Source: Erwinia_E haradaeae_E (GTDB lineage: Bacteria > Pseudomonadota > Gammaproteobacteria > Enterobacterales > Enterobacteriaceae). Taken from it: 64,000 nt of DNA. Position 1 is the first letter of the stretch. Each line of letters begins with the position of its first letter. Location: assembly GCF_900699015.1 (NCBI RefSeq), contig NZ_LR217737.1:930001-994000 (forward strand). Direction: 5' to 3'. The notes beneath the pieces are model-generated. The model did no database searches, had not been told where the DNA came from, and saw only the letters and a program-made list of their open reading frames with translations. This document shows, piece after piece, positions 1-10,478 of this stretch. The translations under genes were made by a program, and so were the position numbers.

Positions 1-611
1 TTACGATTATCATCAGATTTAGACATTTTTTTAGTTGGCTCTAACAAAGACATAATACGACCACCAGACTGAAGAATATATGGCTCTGGTAATGTAAATA
101 TATTACCATATTGCGCATTAAAACGTAAAACCAGATTACGAGTCAACTCTAAATGCTGTTTTTGATCTTCACCAACTGGAACTTTATTAGTCTGATACAA
201 AAGAATATCTGCTGCCATTAAGACTGGATAGCTAAAACAACCAGCATTAATATTGTTTTTATGACTAACTAGTTTATCCTTAAACTGTGTCATACGCTTC
301 AGTTCACCGAAGTAAGAATGACAACTAAGAATCCAGCCTAATTGCGTATGCGCAGGTACCTGTGATTGCAGGAAAATAATACTTTTCTTAGGATCGACAC
401 CACAAGCTAAATAGAGTGCTATAGTATCCAATACAAATTTACGTAAAGAACTAGGATCCTGTCGAACAGTTATTGCATGTAAATCAACAATACAATAAAT
501 ACACTCATGCGTATCCTGCATTTTTACCCACTGGGATATTGCACCAATATAATTCCCAATAGTTAACTCACCTGATGGTTGAGCACCACTAAATACAATT
601 GATTTGTTCAT
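1..611 (-). CDS. trpS: Tryptophanyl-tRNA synthetase, N-terminal part (cut by the window edge)
   Basis: Charges tRNA-Trp in the cytoplasm. Reading the minus strand from the ATG at 609-611 gives an open frame to the window edge, about 203 of the usual ~334 residues. The start MNKSIVFSGAQPSG holds the class I nucleotide-binding loop, GNYIGA corresponds to the HIGH signature region, and KMSKS lies just before the edge (bases 15-29). The frame has no interruption, so the gene is cut by the window and not broken. A weak purine-rich stretch precedes the ATG. It is divergent from metG across about 650 bases. The cognate tRNA-Trp is also in this window. Identification is firm; the missing third cannot be judged. 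Confidence 0.95.
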   Translation of the reverse strand, partial: MNKSIVFSGAQPSGELTIGNYIGAISQWVKMQDTHECIYCIVDLHAITVRQDPSSLRKFVLDTIALYLACGVDPKKSIIFLQSQVPAHTQLGWILSCHSYFGELKRMTQFKDKLVSHKNNINAGCFSYPVLMAADILLYQTNKVPVGEDQKQHLELTRNLVLRFNAQYGNIFTLPEPYILQSGGRIMSLLEPTKKMSKSDDNR

Positions 612-1261
612 TTCTCTTATCTAATCAAGAAGAATCGATAACTACGAAAAACTTATGTAACATCCTAAGATAACGCTTATTATATATTAGATATTCAGTA
701 ATTATCCAGAATTCTACTACTAATAATAATATTATTATGATATTAATAAAACTATAATTAGCCTATCTGCTAAAACATGCTATATATAATACATAGAACA
801 TAACAACAACCTAAAAACTAAGCGTCTATATACTATTTAGTCTGTGAAAAACAAACTTAATCAAAATCCTAATAAAAACATTAAGATTAAAATAAATTAA
901 AAAATAATAATATATATCTTTTCATATACAAAACATATTCTATATGCATAGAACACTACATTAAATTAATTTGATTCAACCAATTAATCATTCAAATATA
1001 AATGAAATATATAATACCAAGCATATATTTTAATATTCACCAACATACCACCTAAAAAGTTATAATGATTAGCTCACCTTAGACAGATTAAATAATATAA
1101 ATAAAATAATAAACCTTATTATCTAAGATTGTTAATCTATACTAAAATAATATGCATTATTAATCAGACTCTATTTTTTCTATTAGAAGTTTAGTTTACG
1201 AAGACGAAATAATCAGTTACTATCAGATCTTGGTATTTTAAAAGGTATGATAAGTCTTACT
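612..1261. other. Gene-free spacer between divergent trpS and metG
   Basis: This AT-rich spacer must hold both promoters. A TATAAT occurs at 1061-1066, but no convincing -35 box lies at the right distance. I see no gene, RNA or remnant in it. Confidence 0.6.
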
Positions 1262-2932
1262 ATGATCCTAATCTCGAAAAAAATATTAGTAACATGCGCT
1301 TTACCGTATGCGAATGGTTCGATCCATCTCGGCCACATGCTTGAACATATACAAGCAGATATCTGGGTTCGTTTCCAAAAACTACAAGGTAATCAAGTGT
1401 ATTTTATTTGTGCTGATGATGCACATGGTACACCCATCATGCTCAAAGCTAAAGAAATAGGAATAGAACCAGAAAAAATGATTGAACAACTCAATCAAGA
1501 GCATAAGGATGATTTTTCTGGTTTTTATATTAACCACGACCATTACGATTCTACTCACAGCAAGGAAAATCGTGAATTCTCTGAAATGATTTTTTTGCGC
1601 TTGAAAGAACGTGGATTTATTGTTACTCGTACTATTTCTCAGCTTTACGATGAAAAAATTAAAATGTTTTTACCTGACCGATTTGTCCAAGGTACTTGTC
1701 CTCATTGTAAATCAATAAATCAATATGGAGATCATTGTACAGTATGCTCATCAATCTATACAGCAACCGAATTACTTGATGTAAAATCAGTACTTTCTGG
1801 TACAACACCTATTCTTCGTGAATCTAAACACTTTTTTTTTGATTTACCACAGTTTGCGACTCTGCTAAAAAGTTGGACTAGTTCTGGCACACTACAAGAT
1901 GAAGTATTGAATAAACTAATAGAATGGTTTCAATCTGGATTAAAACAGTGGGACATATCACGTGATCAACCATATTTTGGTTTTGAAATACCTAACGAAC
2001 CAGGAAAATATTTTTATGTCTGGCTAGATGCTCCTATCGGATATATATCTACATTTAAAAATCTCTGTCATCAGAATCCAAATATTAATTTTGAAGATTT
2101 TTGGAAAAAAGATACCGATACATACCTCTATCATTTTATTGGAAAAGATATCATTTATTTTCATAGCTTATTTTGGCCTGCGATGCTTGCAGGAAGTAAC
2201 TTTCGTCTACCAACTCAAATCTTTGCACATGGTTATCTCACAATCAATGGTGCAAAAATGTCTAAATCGCATGGAACCCTTATAAAAGCTAGTACCTGGC
2301 TGCAATATCTAGATGCCGATAGCCTTCGATATTACTATGCCTCTCGACTATCCTCAGGTATCGAAGATCTTGATTTAAATCTTTTAGACTTTATGCAGCG
2401 CATTAATAGCGATATAGTTAATAAAATTGTAAATCTTGCTTCCCGTACCGCTTCTTTTATTAACCAACGATTTAACAACACCTTGTCGGAATATACTTCT
2501 GATCCAGAAATATATCAAGTATTTATTAATACATCTCACAATATTGCTCACTTTTGGCATACTCACGAATTTCACAATGCTATACGTAAAATTATAGAAT
2601 TAGCTGATATTGCCAATCGTTATATTGACACCAAGGCTCCATGGATCTTAGCTAAACAAGCTAACAAGTCTTCTGATCTACACGCTATCTGTTCAATGGG
2701 AATAAATTTTTTTCGCATACTTATAACGTGCCTTAAACCGGTTATGCCATTACTCACTAAACGATCTGAAGATTTTCTCAATTATAAATTGACCTGGTCT
2801 AGCATTGAAAAACCACTTCTGAATCATCAAATATCTACATTTACAACCCTATATGAACGTATTAACATTAAGCAAATTAATAATCTACTTTCTGCATCCT
2901 CAGAAAAGTCTGCTCTAATAAAAGTAAAATAG
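1262..2932 (+). CDS. metG: Methionyl-tRNA synthetase, lacking the C-terminal tRNA-binding domain
   Basis: Charges initiator and elongator tRNA-Met. From the ATG at 1262 the N-terminus MILISKKILVTCALPYANGS aligns without a gap to E. coli MetG. An in-frame ATG at 1247 has AAAGG only one base away, so I prefer 1262 (556 aa). HLGH is at residues 22-25, four zinc-binding cysteines follow near residues 145-161 (CPHC and CTVC), and KMSKS is present. The E. coli protein is 677 aa; here it ends in KSALIKVK, where the linker to the C-terminal OB-fold dimerisation domain would begin. Truncated monomeric E. coli MetG of about 550 residues is known to be active, so this is probably a working core enzyme. 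No remnant of the missing domain is visible downstream. Confidence 0.95.
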   Translation: MILISKKILVTCALPYANGSIHLGHMLEHIQADIWVRFQKLQGNQVYFICADDAHGTPIMLKAKEIGIEPEKMIEQLNQEHKDDFSGFYINHDHYDSTHSKENREFSEMIFLRLKERGFIVTRTISQLYDEKIKMFLPDRFVQGTCPHCKSINQYGDHCTVCSSIYTATELLDVKSVLSGTTPILRESKHFFFDLPQFATLLKSWTSSGTLQDEVLNKLIEWFQSGLKQWDISRDQPYFGFEIPNEPGKYFYVWLDAPIGYISTFKNLCHQNPNINFEDFWKKDTDTYLYHFIGKDIIYFHSLFWPAMLAGSNFRLPTQIFAHGYLTINGAKMSKSHGTLIKASTWLQYLDADSLRYYYASRLSSGIEDLDLNLLDFMQRINSDIVNKIVNLASRTASFINQRFNNTLSEYTSDPEIYQVFINTSHNIAHFWHTHEFHNAIRKIIELADIANRYIDTKAPWILAKQANKSSDLHAICSMGINFFRILITCLKPVMPLLTKRSEDFLNYKLTWSSIEKPLLNHQISTFTTLYERINIKQINNLLSASSEKSALIKVK

Positions 2933-3960
2933 AAATACTAGTGATCTATGGATCCTTGTTTATCATTATATTAAAGATCATCCAATCATTCATATATTAC
3001 AATGCGTACCTTTCAAATTAATGAATAAAATTCAATAATTAAATCTATTAATAGCGATAGAATAAAATTATTGAAATAATAAAAAATCTAATTTTTACAT
3101 GAGAATCCCTTTTTCATAGTTTGTAAAAAAACCAACTACCTTTTTGGTCTGAAATAGGATTTATTATTTTTTTCAAGAAAATTGAAAAACTATTCTCATA
3201 ACATTAATATCATAATGTAATTATGATATAATTACCTTTTTGATTCATGAGATACCCTACCTCCTAACTCACTATAAGACTATCGATCTTTTTATAACTA
3301 CAGAATCACAATATATAAATAATTTACAATTATATAAAATATATATTAAGTTATTCTCAAAATAACCAACTAACTAGTTTTACATTCTAATTTCAATACA
3401 TAGGTTTTATTATGCAGTCTATGTTCTATTTTTAAATATACCGATAATTCAATTAAAATTTCATAGAAATATAAATTACCTATATCTAAAAACCTCTCCT
3501 TTACCAGGAATTGTAATAACTTATTATGTTATTATTAAAAATAACGAATTTAATTTTTAAAAATCAATATAAGACTTGTAGATAAATCTAATAAAATTCA
3601 ATAACGAAAAATAAACGAATAAATTCAAATACTATTAACTTTTAAACAAATCACAAATACGAAATTAAATAGATAAGAAATACTTAAAACTAAGTAAATA
3701 ATGATAAGTATAAATAATAACAATATCATTTTTCATTAAAAAAGAAAAAATCTAGACATATTAAATAAAGATTAATTTATATTTTAAAAATCATGTATCA
3801 ATTCAAATGAATTACCTTTATAAGAAATTATTTATCATGATACAATTAATTATTGTTATCGTATAAAACCACTCCATAAAAGTATTCGTAAATCGACATA
3901 TATATTAAAGAACTATCCATTCTCGTACTACTACATCTTATATCTCGTCAATACAATATA
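2933..3960. other. Gene-free spacer between convergent metG and folA
   Basis: Very AT-rich, stop codons in all frames. Only a weak stem (ACCAA pairing with TTGGT near 3130-3147) stands out, too short to call a terminator. Confidence 0.6.
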
Positions 3961-4443
3961 TTAACGACGTACAAGAATCTTAAATACTAACCTATAAGGA
4001 TTATCATTATCAGAGTCTACAACCTGACTAAAAATTATCTTCCATTTTTCTAGATTATAGACCGGAAAATAAATATCTCCTTCTACTTCTGTATCAATAT
4101 AAGTAAGGTATAAACGTTCTGCTTTTGGTATCATTTGTTGATAAATACTGCCACCACCAATGACCATTAGCTCTTTCTCTGTTTTAACCTGGGTCAATGC
4201 TTGTTCAATAGTAACAACCGATCGGACTCCTTCAATATCTAGATGTTGTCTACTTATGACAATATTTAATCGCCCTTCTAAAGGAAGGGCGATAGACTCC
4301 CATGTCTTACGGCCCATAAGTATAGGTTTATGCAATGTCATTACTTTAAACCATTTGCGATCAGCTGGAAGATTCCAAGGAATCTTATTCCTCAACCCAA
4401 TCACACGATTAACTGAAATAGCTGCAATCAGACTAATGATCAT
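3961..4443 (-). CDS. folA: Dihydrofolate reductase
   Basis: Reduces dihydrofolate to tetrahydrofolate with NADPH, supplying one-carbon units for thymidylate, purines and formyl-methionine. It is 160 aa against 159 in E. coli. The N-terminus MIISLIAAISVNRVIG, the IPWNLPAD loop with the catalytic acidic residue (D28, D27 in E. coli), GRKTWES and the NADPH-binding VIGGGSIYQQ are all present, and the protein ends in the family-typical VRR. One extra isoleucine follows the start. The ribosome site is weak (TTTGG). It stands alone, with empty DNA on both sides. Confidence 0.97.
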   Translation of the reverse strand: MIISLIAAISVNRVIGLRNKIPWNLPADRKWFKVMTLHKPILMGRKTWESIALPLEGRLNIVISRQHLDIEGVRSVVTIEQALTQVKTEKELMVIGGGSIYQQMIPKAERLYLTYIDTEVEGDIYFPVYNLEKWKIIFSQVVDSDNDNPYRLVFKILVRR

Positions 4444-5448
4444 ACTATAAAAACCAAATAATAAACTATTATCTTACAGAGCTTGCGCTTATAAAAGAAT
4501 CTGTAATCAGATCTTATCTTCTACTACACCCTAACCTGTATTATCTTTTTGACTTTGAAAAAATTATTTTTGTTTATTTTTATATCTTCTAATCTATTTT
4601 AGTTATATTTATAAATATTTTATCTCTACTAGTAATGAAGATTTCTTAGATATATTCTATTAGGAATTTATTCATCTCAGAATCAATACAAATAAGATCC
4701 GACTGTTTCGCATAAAGCAAGTTTATTCTCTAACTTATAATACCTATAATATATAATGATATATTTTTATAATTAAAAAATGACAAGAATACAGTGAAGC
4801 TTTATAGTCATACAAACAAATCACATACATAGATTTTAGAAAATTATTCTAGCACAAAATTTATCTATCTATATTAGATAGAAATTAAATAGAAAAACTA
4901 AAACTATTTTACAATTTACTTACATTATGCCTTATAATTGAATCTATTAATTAATAACACATAAAAATAAGTTAGATTAAAAATCTATATTTTCTAATAG
5001 AAGAATTGAATCTTAATTTATTAAACAATATTATTAAATATATTAAGCTACTCTAGCGTAAAATGCGATCCTTGTTATAAAAACCTTTATCTTTATAAAG
5101 ATAACTTTATAAGATTTCAAAAATAAGATTTATAATATAATTAAATATAAAATAATATTATATTCAAGATTATTACTAATGGTTTAATTAAAAAATTACC
5201 TTTATTTATCATAGTCTAGAATGTAGCATACGATTGTAACTGATTAAACAAACAAAAATTATTGATAATAGACATATCAATAAAAATTAATATGTCGATA
5301 AATTAAAGAAGAAATCTGCCTAAAAGCTGATCTTCTTATCTTCTTAATAAAATTATAGTTTGTATAAAATTGAATATATTAAATTGACGAAAAACAATAT
5401 ATACACAATAATGTGAATTATGTATAATATCAAAATTATTAAAATAAA
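4444..5448. other. Gene-free spacer upstream of folA and tRNA-Ala
   Basis: About 1 kb of AT-rich DNA between divergent genes. Apart from the candidate tRNA promoter at 5384-5412 I see no gene, repeat or remnant. Confidence 0.6.
5384..5412 (+). promoter_or_regulatory. Candidate sigma-70 promoter for tRNA-Ala
   Basis: TTGACG (5384-5389) and AATAAT (5407-5412) are 17 bases apart, five of six matches to each consensus box. Transcription would start near 5419, about 30 bases before the tRNA. A TATAAT at 5423-5428 is an alternative -10 but lacks a -35. AT-rich DNA produces such matches by chance, so this rests on the spacing and position. Confidence 0.5.
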
Positions 5449-5521
5449 GGGGATATAGCTCAGATGGAAGAGCGCTTGCATGGCATGCAAGAGGTCAGCG
5501 GTTCGACCCCGCTTATCTCCA
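5449..5521 (+). tRNA. tRNA-Ala (anticodon GGC)
   Basis: Complete cloverleaf: acceptor GGGGATA pairs with TATCTCC and includes the G3-U70 wobble that identifies alanine tRNA. The D arm is GCTC/GAGC, the anticodon stem CTTGC/GCAAG carries loop ATGGCAT (anticodon GGC), and the T arm AGCGG/CCGCT has loop TTCGACC. The closest known relative is the E. coli alaW/alaX type. After the discriminator A the sequence is AAA, so the 3' CCA is not encoded and must be added by CCA-adding enzyme. The other four tRNAs in this window do encode CCA. Confidence 0.97.
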
Positions 5522-6060
5522 AAATATGATTAATATCATGATTTTTAACACTCTGATCGAAACTCTAAATAATATTGGATTGGTTCAGCATATGTGAATA
5601 CCTATTAGGTTTAATGTCTAATAGAATTCAATTCTAATTTTCTAGAATAAAGCTAACAATAATCAAAATATATATCCTATTATTATATGATTTTTAATAA
5701 TTTAAATCTAAAAATAAATCGTAAAACTAAGTATCATTAAAAAATAAAATAAAGTAAAAATTATTTTATAAACCAACTAATAATCAATAAAAACTTTTTA
5801 TTCTAATACTGATCCATTTTAGATGCCTATGCTTTTCCCAAATCGGTGAATATTAAGATAAAAATAATTGATACAAATAATCATCTCTATAAAACTAATA
5901 ACATAATAATACACTAATATATAATATATAGTTTTATTTCCAAATGAAAAACTAATATTCCATTAGAATTAAACATAATCTAAGAAAATAATACAATTCA
6001 TGATATAAGTGAGATGATCTTAATGGAAAACTACAATATTAAAAATTTCTAAGAAAAATA

Positions 6061-6085
6061 ATAAAAAATAAAAAATAAAAAATAA
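6061..6085. repeat. Short ATAAAAA heptamer tandem repeat
   Basis: Three perfect copies of ATAAAAA run from 6061 to 6081 and a degenerate fourth follows. This is a simple-sequence tract of the kind produced by polymerase slippage in AT-rich spacers. No function is apparent. Confidence 0.7.
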
Positions 6086-6290
6086 ATTAAAAAAGAAAAA
6101 ATTTATGACATATAATCTAAAATCCTGATCTAAATCAGATAACAACTAAGCATCAAATATAATAACGTTAATAAAAATCGAAATTATACAAACAATATGA
6201 ATAAGTTGTAATACCATCCATCCTTAATCATATTCAAAGTCAATAGTAAAAAAGAATAATAATAGATTATGAAATGTATTAAAACAATCA

Positions 6291-6320
6291 GATGATTATC
6301 AAATATTTTTGATAATTATC
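6291..6320. other. Hairpin in gene desert
   Basis: GATGATTATCAA (6291-6302) pairs with TTGATAATTATC (6309-6320) through one G-U pair, with a 6-base loop; ATTTTATC follows. It resembles an AT-rich intrinsic terminator but lies about 770 bases past tRNA-Ala with no gene beside it. At this base composition such a stem could be chance. Confidence 0.3.
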
Positions 6321-7762
6321 ATTTTATCTTATAAAACAACTATCTAATTAAGATAGAAGTAAACTTCATTAAAATACAAAATGATATTTAATAAATAAAA
6401 ATAAAATTATTACAAAATGATAACTTAATTATATATTGTCTATCAATCTTTATTGAAACATTTTGTTTACTGAAAAAGAAAACTTCTCATCCAACTAAAC
6501 ACATATAATACAAACATAATTTAATTATCATCACTTAAATACGAAATTAAAATAATCTAATCTAACATTAGTTATATTTTTAAAACATTGATTTCTCTTT
6601 ATTTAAAATAAATAGTTATTTAAATTTCATAATCAACATCCACCTTCTCACTTTTTATGAGTATAAACAAGTAAACTTTTTACATAAAACTTTTCATACT
6701 CGTATTGCAATACTTCTTTCTTTAATATATATGATTGTATCATGATCTTTAAAACAAAATATTATTACTTATTACACGATAAGAAATAGTATTATACATA
6801 TTCAGTTTTATGATGATCAGTGTATATCGAAAATCAAATAATTTCTGTCAAATAATTAAAATTAATATTAGATCTAGTTTCTCGATAAAATAAAAATCTA
6901 ATTATTTTAAATATATCACAAAATGTAGAAAAATTTTATCAAAGAGAGGAAATAAACCTCCACTTTTAACTTAAACTTTCATTGTCTCATCTATAAACCT
7001 ATAAAATAATCGTGATTATTTTAATCAAGTTTAATAAATTTATATCTCTACATAATAAAGTTTAATATTCATTGAAAAATATTAATATAATTCTTTATAT
7101 GTCTGAAGATAATATCTAGTATTTATTTTATTCTTGACTATAAATACAAAAGATTGATCACTGTAAATAAATAAGTATATTAAAATACATTTATACTTAA
7201 AAATATCTAATTTACTAAATATCTAAATTATAAAGTAATTACAGTCTATCAAATAAAATAAGTTTGTCTTAAAAAATGAAATACTTAAATCAACATAAAA
7301 TATTATAAATTAGATTACCCCTTACTCTTATTCTTATTAAAATAAGATAATTATATACAAATAATAGAAAATTAATCATCAAATACTCTTTCTGATGAGC
7401 TTTGCACGCTCTAATTATAGAATTAAAGCCTTATCTAATCTTCCTTCTTTGTTTCAATCATATTGGTCATCACCTTTAGTGACCTAGAACAAGCAAACTA
7501 TCTTCTAGATTAATAATAAGTAAATCATATTCACTGTAATATTTAATTTAATCTAAACATATGATCCTGATCATACCGATCTTTCTTCATAAACAAGTTA
7601 CAATTTCAAACACTGATTACTTTTTATATGACAAAATTAAAACATAACACACACTCAAACTACACTTAAATAAATGTGAATTATTTTTATATACACATAA
7701 GCTTCTACCTAATGAAATTATATATTTTCAAAATCTAGATACTTATGATACTATTCTGAATA

Positions 7763-8764
7763 TTAAATTAATGTTATAATTAAAGACAGTAGTTTTTTTG
7801 CTTCTAATGGCGACAGAACAGCATCTACTGGTAAATACCACCAATTATCCTGAGCAAAACTACGTACTTTAACTGCATCCTTTTCAGTCATGAGTAAAGA
7901 CTGGTCTCTAGAAGTTAGAGGGCATAAAATTTTTGCAGTATAGCGTTGATGATCAACAAACTCTACTTCCTTCATTAGCTTTACACCTTTTTTCTTCAGA
8001 CTATTGAAAAATCTCTTAGGATATCCAATACCAGCCATTGCTACTACATTGTTTAACTTCACTACTGAAACACGTTCTCCAGAACACAAATTCACAGCTA
8101 AATTAGATTGCAAACACATACCTATTTCACCTGGAAAAACTCTACCACCATTAGTTATTTTCGCTGTCACACTACGCAATCGACCCTCTCGCTCACGCAT
8201 TGGACCAGCTGGAAGCCACCATCCATTACCAAATCGTCGCTCACCGTCAATAACTACAATCTCAATATCACGAGCTAACGCATAGTGCTGTAACCCATCA
8301 TCACTAATAATTACATCTACCAAAGAATGAACTAATACTGCCTTGACTGCATTTCGTCTTATTGGAGACACTGCCACTATCGCTTTAGTTCTCTGATAAA
8401 TTAATACAGCTTCATCTCCAGCCTCATTTGTAGTAGTATGTGGACCCACTATCAATGGATTAGATCCCACCGTTCCTCCATAACCACGTGCAACAACACC
8501 CACAGAAAAACCTAGATCTTGTAACGCTAAGACCAACCAAATAACTAATGGAGTTTTTCCAGTGCCACCAGAAGTAAGATTCCCAACCACTACCACAGGA
8601 ACAGAAGAACGCCATGCTTTTTTCAAACCAAGAAGATAACTTAAACGTATAGCATTAGTTATTAATCCATAAATTAGGCTTAATGGTAATAATAAGTAAC
8701 CGAAAATACTATATTCAAAATGAATAATATGACTAACCAAATTGCATTTTATAAAGTTGCGCAT
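7763..8764 (-). CDS. lpxK: Tetraacyldisaccharide 4'-kinase
   Basis: Phosphorylates the 4' position of the lipid A disaccharide at the inner membrane. The enteric sequence is followed throughout: membrane-anchoring stretch LLLPLSLIYG, P-loop GNLTSGGTGKTP at residues 61-72, DDGLQHY, RRFGNGWWLPAGPMRE, MTEKDAVK and NWWYLPVDA. The frame stays open upstream to 8875 inside msbA, but homology begins near residue 10 of the product that starts at the ATG 8762-8764 (333 aa; E. coli 328), overlapping msbA by 32 bases. A TTG at 8738-8740 fits the E. coli N-terminus about as well. It follows msbA as in enteric bacteria and must be co-transcribed with it. Confidence 0.95.
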   Translation of the reverse strand: MRNFIKCNLVSHIIHFEYSIFGYLLLPLSLIYGLITNAIRLSYLLGLKKAWRSSVPVVVVGNLTSGGTGKTPLVIWLVLALQDLGFSVGVVARGYGGTVGSNPLIVGPHTTTNEAGDEAVLIYQRTKAIVAVSPIRRNAVKAVLVHSLVDVIISDDGLQHYALARDIEIVVIDGERRFGNGWWLPAGPMREREGRLRSVTAKITNGGRVFPGEIGMCLQSNLAVNLCSGERVSVVKLNNVVAMAGIGYPKRFFNSLKKKGVKLMKEVEFVDHQRYTAKILCPLTSRDQSLLMTEKDAVKVRSFAQDNWWYLPVDAVLSPLEAKKLLSLIITLI

Positions 8765-10478
8765 ATACACCAGGTTCAGATAATAAATTATGATGCGTAC
8801 CGCGTTCCACAATCTCCCCATCTTCAACGACAATAATTTCGTCAGCATTCTCAATACTAGAAAGACGGTGCGCAATTACAAGAGAAGTACGGTTTTTTTG
8901 TAGCTCATCTAGCGCTAACTGAATAGAGCGTTCAGATTCAGTATCAAGAGCCGAAGTAGCTTCATCTAAAATTAGAATCGGACAATCACGCAACATTGCA
9001 CGAGCGATAGCAATCCGCTGACGTTGCCCTCCAGAAAGAACTACACCATTGTCTCCAATTAATGTATCCAGCCCATGATCCATTTTACTAATAAACTCCA
9101 TTGCATGTGCGATTATGGCCGCTCTCTTAATATCATCCCGACTGTACTTATCTTGACAAGCATAAGCAATATTATTTGCTACTGTATCATTAAATAAATG
9201 AACATTTTGTGATACTAGCGCCACCTGACTACGAAGTGATCCTAGTTTATACTCACGTAAGTCAAGACCATCTAAAAAAATATTCCCACACTGAATATCA
9301 TAAAAACGAGTCAGTAAACTTGCAATTGTGGACTTTCCAGACCCAGAACGACCTACTAACGCCACAGTTTTTCCAGCTGGAATAGTGAGACTGATATTCT
9401 TTAGTGCAGGGCGCTCGCGACCAGGATAACTAAAGGTGACGTTACTAAATTCAATTAAACCCAAAACACGCTCTACACTATATTTACCCTGATCTATTTC
9501 TTTTTGACTATCAAGAATAGAAAACAACGTTTGACATGCTGCCATGCCGCGCTGAAAGTGAGAGTTTACATTTGTTAGAGACTTAAGAGGTCTCATTAAC
9601 CCCATCATGGAGGAAAAAACTACAGTAATAGTTCCAGCAGTCAATGTCGCTGTTACACTAGGGAAGCTAGCAACAAAAAGAACAAATGCTAATGCTAGTG
9701 AAGCAATCAATTGAATAATTGGATCAGAAATAGAAGAGGCGGAAACCATCTTCATTCCTTGTTGACGCATACAGTTACTAACACGGTTAAAAGATTTATT
9801 TTCAATATCCTGACCTCCAAAAATTAATACTTCTTTATGTCCTTTGAGCATTTGCTCCGCACTTGTTGTGACCTGACCCATCGTATTCTGCATATTTTTA
9901 CTAAGAATACGAAAACGCTTAGATACAGTACGAATAGCTAGTGATACAAGAGGAGCTAATACAATTAGAATTAAAGATAATTGCCAGCTATAGTAAAACA
10001 TAAGTATAAAAAGTCCAATAATCGAGGCTCCTTCACGCACTATAGTAACTAAGGCGCTAGAAGAAGAAGAAGCAACGTGCTCCGAGTCGTAAGTAATACG
10101 AGATAATAGAGCGCCAGTAGACTGTTGATCAAAAAATGATACAGGCATACCCATCATATGATTAAATAAACTACGACGGATCTTCATAACCACATTACCA
10201 GATACCCATGAAATACAATAACTAGAGGCATAACTTGTAACACCTCGTAATAGCATTAATGCAATGATCACTATAGGCATCCATAATAAGACTTTATTAC
10301 CTGTCTTTCCAAAACCATCATCAAGTAAAGGTTTTAAAAGTGACAGCATCAAAGTATCACCCATAGCATTAAGGATTAGTGCAATAGACGCGACAATTAA
10401 TCCTAATTTATATGGTGTAATAATCGGCCATAACCGATGGAATGTTCTCCAAGTAGAAAAGTTTTGATCTAGATACAT
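8733..10478 (-). CDS. msbA: Lipid A export ATP-binding/permease protein MsbA
   Basis: Homodimeric ABC exporter that flips core-lipid A across the inner membrane. 581 aa from the ATG at 10476-10478, where MYLDQNFSTWRTF aligns with E. coli MHNDKDLSTWQTF. The frame stays open to an ATG at 10526, but that extension has no homologue. The six-helix membrane domain occupies about residues 1-320 (SSSSSALVTIVREG and the KGHKEVLIFGG cytoplasmic loop are near identical to E. coli). The nucleotide-binding domain has Walker A GRSGSGKST, signature LSGGQRQRIAIARA, Walker B ILILDEATSALD and the switch histidine in IAHRLSS. It ends in KMQFG. lpxK follows with overlap, so lipid A phosphorylation and export are coupled. 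Confidence 0.97.
   Translation of the reverse strand: MYLDQNFSTWRTFHRLWPIITPYKLGLIVASIALILNAMGDTLMLSLLKPLLDDGFGKTGNKVLLWMPIVIIALMLLRGVTSYASSYCISWVSGNVVMKIRRSLFNHMMGMPVSFFDQQSTGALLSRITYDSEHVASSSSSALVTIVREGASIIGLFILMFYYSWQLSLILIVLAPLVSLAIRTVSKRFRILSKNMQNTMGQVTTSAEQMLKGHKEVLIFGGQDIENKSFNRVSNCMRQQGMKMVSASSISDPIIQLIASLALAFVLFVASFPSVTATLTAGTITVVFSSMMGLMRPLKSLTNVNSHFQRGMAACQTLFSILDSQKEIDQGKYSVERVLGLIEFSNVTFSYPGRERPALKNISLTIPAGKTVALVGRSGSGKSTIASLLTRFYDIQCGNIFLDGLDLREYKLGSLRSQVALVSQNVHLFNDTVANNIAYACQDKYSRDDIKRAAIIAHAMEFISKMDHGLDTLIGDNGVVLSGGQRQRIAIARAMLRDCPILILDEATSALDTESERSIQLALDELQKNRTSLVIAHRLSSIENADEIIVVEDGEIVERGTHHNLLSEPGVYAQLYKMQFG

Larger units (their letters stand above)
5522..7762. other. Gene desert of 2.2 kb between tRNA-Ala and lpxK
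   Basis: Extremely AT-rich, no frame of note and no recognisable gene remnant. It holds a short A-rich heptamer repeat (6061-6085) and a hairpin at 6291-6320, listed separately. A slightly less AT-rich patch near 7385-7500 matched nothing I know. Confidence 0.6.

Noticed and set aside
8765..8875. Longer LpxK starting inside msbA
   Set aside because: The added residues are msbA read in another frame and match no LpxK.
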